Source: Nocardia kruczakiae NBRC 101016
Lineage (GTDB): Bacteria; Actinomycetota; Actinomycetes; Mycobacteriales; Mycobacteriaceae
Reading direction: 5' to 3'
DNA length: 38,102 nucleotides
NCBI RefSeq assembly: GCF_001612965.1
Contig: NZ_BDBL01000062.1
Span: 1-38,102 of the forward strand
The notes under the pieces are model-generated. The model was not told the origin of the DNA, made no database searches, and saw only the letters and a program-made list of their open reading frames with translations. A program made the translations under genes and the position numbers. The number at the start of each line of letters is the position of its first letter. Within the stretch, counting starts at the first letter, position 1. Positions 34,412 to 38,102 of this stretch are shown one piece after another.

Positions 34412-34440
34412 CTCTCAGGCGTGATTCCGGCGGCTGAGAG
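34412..34440 (+). ncRNA. Leader hairpin 2
   Basis: Perfect 7-bp stem CTCTCAG / CTGAGAG around 15 nt, ending 33 nt before the first peptide ATG and leaving its ribosome-binding site free. It may stabilise the mRNA or regulate it. Confidence 0.35.
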
Positions 34441-34473
34441 GCGATTGAACACGCTCACAAAGGAGATTCATCG

Positions 34474-34587
34474 ATGGGTTCGATGGGCGACTTGCTTACC
34501 GCGTTGATTCCGGCCCTGGGTTCCGCAGTCGCGGGTGACGGGCTGTGGGAAACCTTCCTCGGTTCGCTCGGAAGCATCGTCAAGTAA
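34474..34587 (+). CDS. Small hydrophobic peptide 1, candidate PorA/PorH-like mycomembrane peptide
   Basis: 37 residues. AAAGGAG lies 8 nt before the ATG, the best ribosome-binding site in this region. The sequence begins MGSMGDLLTALIPALGSAVA and ends in GLWETFLGSLGSIVK. It is Gly/Ser/Leu-rich, amphipathic and probably helical, with no classical signal peptide. Length, composition and lack of signal recall the small alpha-helical porins PorA and PorH of Corynebacterium, which are O-mycoloylated on Ser. The Ser residues in LGS motifs would be candidate sites. It precedes a second similar peptide and an exported mycolyltransferase, which supports this reading. No homology search was possible; a toxin-like or leader peptide remains possible. 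Confidence 0.6.
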   Translation: MGSMGDLLTALIPALGSAVAGDGLWETFLGSLGSIVK

Positions 34588-34657
34588 TTCGACGAAACCG
34601 CTCGTATTCACCGAGTTGCGCGCGGCAATTCGGTGCACGGATATTTAGGAGAAAAGT

Positions 34658-34774
34658 ATGGGATCGCTCATCGATATTCTGGGAATGGGCACGCAGAGCG
34701 CCGGTTCGGTCGGAACCACCATCGTGAATGCGCTCATCACCCTCAGCGGTGGCACCCCGGCCGCCGGAAAATAA
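34658..34774 (+). CDS. Small hydrophobic peptide 2, candidate PorA/PorH-like mycomembrane peptide
   Basis: 38 residues, 70 nt after peptide 1. AGGAG lies 6 nt before the ATG. It begins MGSLIDILGMGTQSAGSVGT and continues TIVNALITLSGGTPAAGK. It shares with peptide 1 the MGS start, a D-L/I-L turn near residue 6, a Gly/Ser-rich hydrophobic helix, a terminal Lys and nearly the same length, so the two look like a pair, as PorA and PorH form a two-component channel. It lacks Trp, and its C-terminal end is less amphipathic. The mycolyltransferase starts 67 nt downstream after a hairpin. Function by analogy and context only. Confidence 0.57.
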   Translation: MGSLIDILGMGTQSAGSVGTTIVNALITLSGGTPAAGK

Positions 34775-34788
34775 TCCAGTCGTCGATG

Positions 34789-34821
34789 GTGGGGGCTCAC
34801 TCGAACCGGGTGCGCCCCCAC
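34789..34821 (+). terminator. Hairpin between peptide genes and mycolyltransferase
   Basis: Perfect 8-bp stem GTGGGGGC (34789-34796) / GCCCCCAC (34814-34821) around 17 nt, 14 nt after peptide 2 and 20 nt before the enzyme start. Without a T-tract it may only partly terminate, giving more peptide mRNA than enzyme mRNA. Confidence 0.45.
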
Positions 34822-34841
34822 AGTGCTGTGTAGAGGTGGTA

Positions 34842-35888
34842 GTGGTGTCGAGCGGTAAGAGGACCGGCGCGGTGCGTGGGATCGCCTGGCTGATGGCATA
34901 TCTCGGTGCGGCAGCCTTGCTGTGGACGTCGGTCGCGCCGATCGGCTCGGCCACTCCGGCGGCGCATATCGTCGGTGAAACCCCGGGCCCCGGGCGTGTA
35001 GTCCGGATCAGCGTCCATTCGCCGGCGATGGATCGCGATATCCCGCTGCAAGTGTTGCCCGCGAAGGACTCCCGCACCCCGGCGCCCACGCTGTATCTGC
35101 TCAACGGCGCCGGCGGTGGCGAGGACGCCGCGACCTGGTTGGCACAGACCGATGCCGCGGACTTCTTCGCCGACAAGCACGTCAACGTGGTGATCCCGAT
35201 GGAGGGCGCGTTCAGTTACTACACCGACTGGGAGCGCGACGATCCGGGACTGGCGAAGAAACTGAAGAACAACGGCCGGAACAAGTGGGCCACCTTCCTC
35301 ACCGACGAGCTTCCGCCCGTGATCGATTCGGCCTTCGGCACCACCGGCGCCAATGCGCTGGCCGGCATCTCGATGGCCGGTACCTCGGTGCTGGATCTGG
35401 CGATCGAGGCCCCGGCGCTCTATCGAAGCGTCTCCGCCTACAGCGGTTGCGCGATGACCAGCGATCCGCTCGGCCAGTCGTTCGTCAGCCTGGTGATCAG
35501 CCTGGGCAAGGGCGATGCGACGAATATGTGGGGACCGGTCGGAGGTGAGGGCTGGAAGGCACACGACCCGTATCTGCACGCCGACCGGCTGCCGCGGATT
35601 CCGATGTACATCTCCAGCGCGAGCGGGCTCCCCGGCCGGCACGACAGTCTCGCCGACCCGAGCGTGCGCGCGAACACCGAGGTGCTGGCCAATCAGGTCC
35701 TGCTCGGCGGCGGTATCGAATCGGCGGCGAACTACTGCACGACCAAACTCGCCGAGCGCACCCGGGAACTCGGGCGCACGGACATCACCTACACCTTCCA
35801 TCCGGCGGGCACCCACTCGTGGGGCTATTGGCAGGACGACCTGCACAAATCCTGGCCGATGATGGCGGCGGCGATCGGCGCGAACTGA
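34842..35888 (+). CDS. Exported mycolyltransferase (antigen 85/Cmyt-type esterase)
   Basis: About 348 residues from GTG 34842 (GTG 34845 is also possible; AGAGG is 5-8 nt upstream). Signal peptide: basic start, hydrophobic AWLMAYLGAAALLWTSVAPI, cleavage near SATPAA. The mature domain is of the Ag85 type: LYLLNGAGGGEDAATWL, EGAFSYYTDWERDD, nucleophile elbow GISMAGTS (Ser ~177), SGCAMTSDPLGQSFV, NMWGP, YISSASGLPG and GTHSWGYWQDDL with His ~325; Glu ~280 may be the acid. The GTHSWxYW box is a signature of mycolyltransferases. These enzymes move mycolic acid from trehalose monomycolate to trehalose, arabinogalactan or, for Corynebacterium CmytC, to Ser of small porins. The two peptide genes just upstream make the last role attractive. 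Confidence 0.92.
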   Translation: MVSSGKRTGAVRGIAWLMAYLGAAALLWTSVAPIGSATPAAHIVGETPGPGRVVRISVHSPAMDRDIPLQVLPAKDSRTPAPTLYLLNGAGGGEDAATWLAQTDAADFFADKHVNVVIPMEGAFSYYTDWERDDPGLAKKLKNNGRNKWATFLTDELPPVIDSAFGTTGANALAGISMAGTSVLDLAIEAPALYRSVSAYSGCAMTSDPLGQSFVSLVISLGKGDATNMWGPVGGEGWKAHDPYLHADRLPRIPMYISSASGLPGRHDSLADPSVRANTEVLANQVLLGGGIESAANYCTTKLAERTRELGRTDITYTFHPAGTHSWGYWQDDLHKSWPMMAAAIGAN

Positions 35889-35916
35889 ACCGCTCCGCCC
35901 GCCGCCGCGCGGTCCG

Positions 35917-37374
35917 TCACCGGAGTGCGGCGAGCCGTTCACTCAGCTCCCGGAACGAGCGCAGCAGCAGTTCGCCGTATCGCGCCGGATCCGGAAGCAT
36001 GTCGGCATCGGAGCTGACCGCGATCACCACCTGATCGCCCTGAGACGTGATCAGATGCCGCAGCCCGTCGCCGTCCATGATCGGGAGCACGCCGAAGACG
36101 CTGATCACCGGTGCGCCGAGAAATTCCAGACGGTCCGCGACCGGAGGCACATTGCTCACGGTGGTGTTGGACAACGGCACCGTGTCGACCTCATCGAAAA
36201 CCCGCTGCGCGCGAGCCCATCCGGCCAGGCGCAACAGCCAGGCGGGTGAGGTCTGCATGCGGCCCTCGCGGGCGATGACCGCTGGGTCGGCCCAGCGCCG
36301 CTTCTCCTCCCGCGCGGAATTCCGGACGGCGGACAGGCGTTCCAGTGGATCGGCGAGATCGGTGTGCAGGTCCACCGACATCTGGCACAGCTGATTCGCC
36401 GAATTCCACTGCGCGAGTCCGCGCATCGAGATCGGCACCATCGCACCGAGCGATGCGGACGGCGTTTCGCCCTGCTCGGCGAGATAGGCCGACAGCGCGC
36501 CCGAGACGACGGTCAGCAGCAGGTCGTTGACCGTAATGCGCTCGGCGACGGCCGTTTTCGCCGCTCTGACCGGTGCGAGCGGCAGGGTGACCAGATCGAA
36601 GACGGGTGTCGCGCCGATGCGGCGATTGAAGCGCGTGGCGGGCCGAAGCGGAATCGGTTCGCGCAGCAGGTTTTCCGCCGCCTTGGCTCCCACCGTGCGT
36701 GCCGCAGCCCGCGTGCGGGCCACGCCGGAGACGAAACGGGTGAATCGATACGGTGTCACGGCGGCGGCGCGCAGCAGGGCGCCCGGCTGCGACCAGCGGC
36801 GATCGGTCGTGGGGAGCGGAGGATGAGTGTCGGCGGCGCCGAACAGTTTCCGCTCGAGTTCGCGGGTGGCCACCCCGTCGCCGACGCTGTGATGGAACTT
36901 CAGCACCACGATCGTCACCGGATCGGCGGTCCCGGGGAAACCGCGCACACCGTCGAAGAGGTGCAGTTCCCACGGCGGCCGGGTGAGATCCATCCGGGCC
37001 GCGGCGATCTCGGCCAGGCGGCCGCGCACCTCGTCCCAGGGCCACGACGCACGCTCCTCGATCGTCACGTGATGATCGATGTCGAAGCCGGGGTCGGGAA
37101 CCCAATACGGCAGGTCGACATCGCCCGGTACCCGTTCCAAGCGGCGGTGGAACAGCGATGCGTAACCGAGCCGCTCCCGCATCCAGGCCCGCACCTGGGC
37201 CCGGCTCACCGACCGGCCTTCCGGTTCCGCCGCACCGGCGAAGGCATAGGCGGCGACGATATTCGCCGGGTGCCGCTCGAACTCGTCGTAGACGAATACC
37301 GCATCGCGCGGCGTCAGTTGTTCGGCGGTGACGTGGAGACCGCTGCTCGCATCGCGGACCGTTTTCGTCGTCAT
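35917..37374 (-). CDS. Wax ester synthase/diacylglycerol acyltransferase (WS/DGAT)
   Basis: 485 residues from ATG 37374, with AGGAG 5 nt upstream. The N-terminal condensation-like domain holds the catalytic HHSVGDG (His161-His162, Asp166-Gly167), preceded by RPPWELHLFDGVRG. The C-terminal domain has MVPISMRG and the conserved PLSNTTVSNVP. The family makes triacylglycerol and wax esters from acyl-CoA for storage in actinobacteria. It converges on the mycolyltransferase gene over 28 nt. Bacterial genomes of this group hold many copies, so the physiological role of this one is open. Confidence 0.92.
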   Translation of the reverse strand: MTTKTVRDASSGLHVTAEQLTPRDAVFVYDEFERHPANIVAAYAFAGAAEPEGRSVSRAQVRAWMRERLGYASLFHRRLERVPGDVDLPYWVPDPGFDIDHHVTIEERASWPWDEVRGRLAEIAAARMDLTRPPWELHLFDGVRGFPGTADPVTIVVLKFHHSVGDGVATRELERKLFGAADTHPPLPTTDRRWSQPGALLRAAAVTPYRFTRFVSGVARTRAAARTVGAKAAENLLREPIPLRPATRFNRRIGATPVFDLVTLPLAPVRAAKTAVAERITVNDLLLTVVSGALSAYLAEQGETPSASLGAMVPISMRGLAQWNSANQLCQMSVDLHTDLADPLERLSAVRNSAREEKRRWADPAVIAREGRMQTSPAWLLRLAGWARAQRVFDEVDTVPLSNTTVSNVPPVADRLEFLGAPVISVFGVLPIMDGDGLRHLITSQGDQVVIAVSSDADMLPDPARYGELLLRSFRELSERLAALR

Positions 37375-37813
37375 GATTACTCCTGACCCGGCATTGTGCG
37401 GGCGGGAGAGAATATGTCCGCACAATTCTTTCTGCGGCGGAGTCTACAGTCGCGGCGACCGATGGGGCGATGGCGGGAGGGAAATCCGATGCGGTCGAAA
37501 AGGCATCAATACGTCCGCGACAAATGCGGGAAATTGGGAGCGTGCCGGAGAGAGGACGATCCTGAGCGGTCACGCCGGATCCACGACGCCGAATCATCGA
37601 TTCCAGATAATAATAGCTTGTGAACATTACTTCGGCTGCTGCCGATACGTTCTCCGTATGATTGCCGTGAGCGCCTCGGATGCCTGTCCGTAGCCAAGGT
37701 TGCACGTGGATGGCAAGGAGTACCTCCAGTGCTGGGAGCGGCTTCCGGTTGTGCGGCCGGGCAAGTGCTGGCATCGTCTTCCCCGCGGGACAGCAGCGGG
37801 CGTGAGGGATGTG
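37375..37813. other. Divergent intergenic region before the last gene
   Basis: 439 nt, AT-richer between 37480 and 37660, presumably with promoters for the WS/DGAT and the downstream gene. Only a small inverted repeat ATACG-N5-CGTAT (37645-37659) was seen. From 37700 the frame of the next gene is already open and contains a repeated Cys-Trp-x-Arg-Leu-Pro segment; this is probably untranslated. Confidence 0.5.
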
Positions 37814-38102
37814 ATGAGTTCTGAATCCAACCGGCCGCCCGGACCCGTGCCGCAACCGTTCGGCCCGCCGGTCGGCTCGGCCGATTGGTTCACGCCGCCC
37901 CGTCCGCCGCAGCCACCCCCGCTGCGCGATTCGCGTCCCGCGGCATCGCCACCGCGAATAGTCCGGCGGCCGCCGGAGTCGCCGGAATGGGCGATCGATC
38001 CCGATGCCATCCAGCTCGCACTGGGTCCGTCCACCCGGCCGCCGCGCCGGCCCCGCCGGCGCAAGTGGTGGGTCGCCGCCGCGGCCACCGTCGTCGTGCT
38101 CG
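37814..38102 (+). CDS. Proline-rich membrane-anchored protein (3' end cut off)
   Basis: The first ~96 residues only. ATG 37814 follows GAGGG at ~6 nt; GTG at 37811 or 37706 are alternatives. A disordered Pro-rich N-terminus (PVPQPFGPPVGSADWFTPPR) leads to a basic patch (RPPRRPRRRKWW) and the beginning of a hydrophobic segment (VAAAATVVVL), so it is likely a type II or signal-anchored membrane protein. Not recognised; the functional domain lies beyond the window. Confidence 0.65.
   Translation, partial: MSSESNRPPGPVPQPFGPPVGSADWFTPPRPPQPPPLRDSRPAASPPRIVRRPPESPEWAIDPDAIQLALGPSTRPPRRPRRRKWWVAAAATVVVL

Larger units (their letters stand above)
33940..34473. other. Long leader and regulatory region before the small-peptide genes
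   Basis: 534 nt without a normal-sized gene. It contains an A/T run near 34075, a 7-bp hairpin (34102-34124) that may end the stress-protein transcript, a 16-nt palindrome (34178-34193), a strong Shine-Dalgarno with a 12-codon frame (34337-34388) and two hairpins (34381-34405, 34412-34440) just before the first peptide gene. TTGCTT (34346) and TATGTT (34369), 17 nt apart, could be a promoter. If so, the Shine-Dalgarno site lies upstream of the transcript and the leader idea fails. Confidence 0.55.

Noticed and set aside
34338..34473. Known riboswitch class (ydaO, SAM, cobalamin) in the peptide leader
   Set aside because: The hairpins are present but I could not find the conserved core sequences of these classes.
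1..38102. CRISPR arrays, tRNA or rRNA genes, prophage or transposase genes
   Set aside because: No regular repeat arrays, tRNA-like cloverleaf with conserved TTCGA arm, or recognisable mobile-element proteins were found by reading the sequence.

Overview
The window is high-GC actinobacterial DNA. Its gene content points to a mycolic-acid-bearing member of the Mycobacteriales, most likely Nocardia or a close relative such as Rhodococcus. It has a full mce operon with Mce-associated proteins, an antigen-85-type mycolyltransferase, a WS/DGAT acyltransferase and a conservon signalling operon. GTG and TTG starts and 4-nt ATGA/GTGA overlaps are frequent. The genus is inferred from gene content; no RNA gene, CRISPR array, insertion sequence or integrase was seen.

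Layout. Positions 1-3.2 kb hold the 3' part of a DHA2-type MFS exporter fused to three carboxypeptidase-regulatory-like beta-sandwich repeats, overlapped by a YceI-family gene that carries one such repeat. From 3.2 to 6.8 kb lie a small hypothetical gene, a PucR/CdaR-type regulator and a divergent acyl-CoA ligase. A secreted CocE/NonD-type hydrolase occupies 6.8-8.8 kb on the minus strand. From 9.0 to 14.2 kb, also minus, is a complete conservon: sensor kinase-like CvnA, roadblock CvnB, DUF742 CvnC, GTPase CvnD and two cytochromes P450. One of these P450s is CYP157-like and lacks the ExxR motif. From 14.7 to 19.8 kb are an SDR/F420-type oxidoreductase pair, a SnoaL-like protein, a 3-hydroxyacyl-CoA dehydrogenase with its own TetR regulator and tandem operator, and a DUF2804 protein.

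The mce operon (yrbEA-yrbEB-mceABCDEF) runs from 19.96 to 28.7 kb. It converges, across a perfect hairpin, on two Mce-associated membrane protein genes (28.7-30.3 kb). Then come another SDR, a secreted lipase and a tandem universal stress protein.

The most striking part is 34.0-35.9 kb. Two very short genes (37 and 38 codons) with strong ribosome-binding sites sit directly upstream of an exported mycolyltransferase. A long leader precedes them, with a 16-bp perfect palindrome, an apparently orphan Shine-Dalgarno site with a 12-codon Cys-Cys reading frame, and two hairpins. By analogy with the small O-mycoloylated porins PorA and PorH of Corynebacterium, I propose that this is a mycomembrane peptide cassette with its own acyltransferase. 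A WS/DGAT gene and the start of a proline-rich membrane protein close the window.

Together the genes suggest a region rich in lipid uptake (Mce), acyl-chain activation and oxidation (acyl-CoA ligase, 3-hydroxyacyl-CoA dehydrogenase, SDRs), storage-lipid synthesis (WS/DGAT) and envelope building (mycolyltransferase and peptides). These links are inferred from families and neighbourhood.
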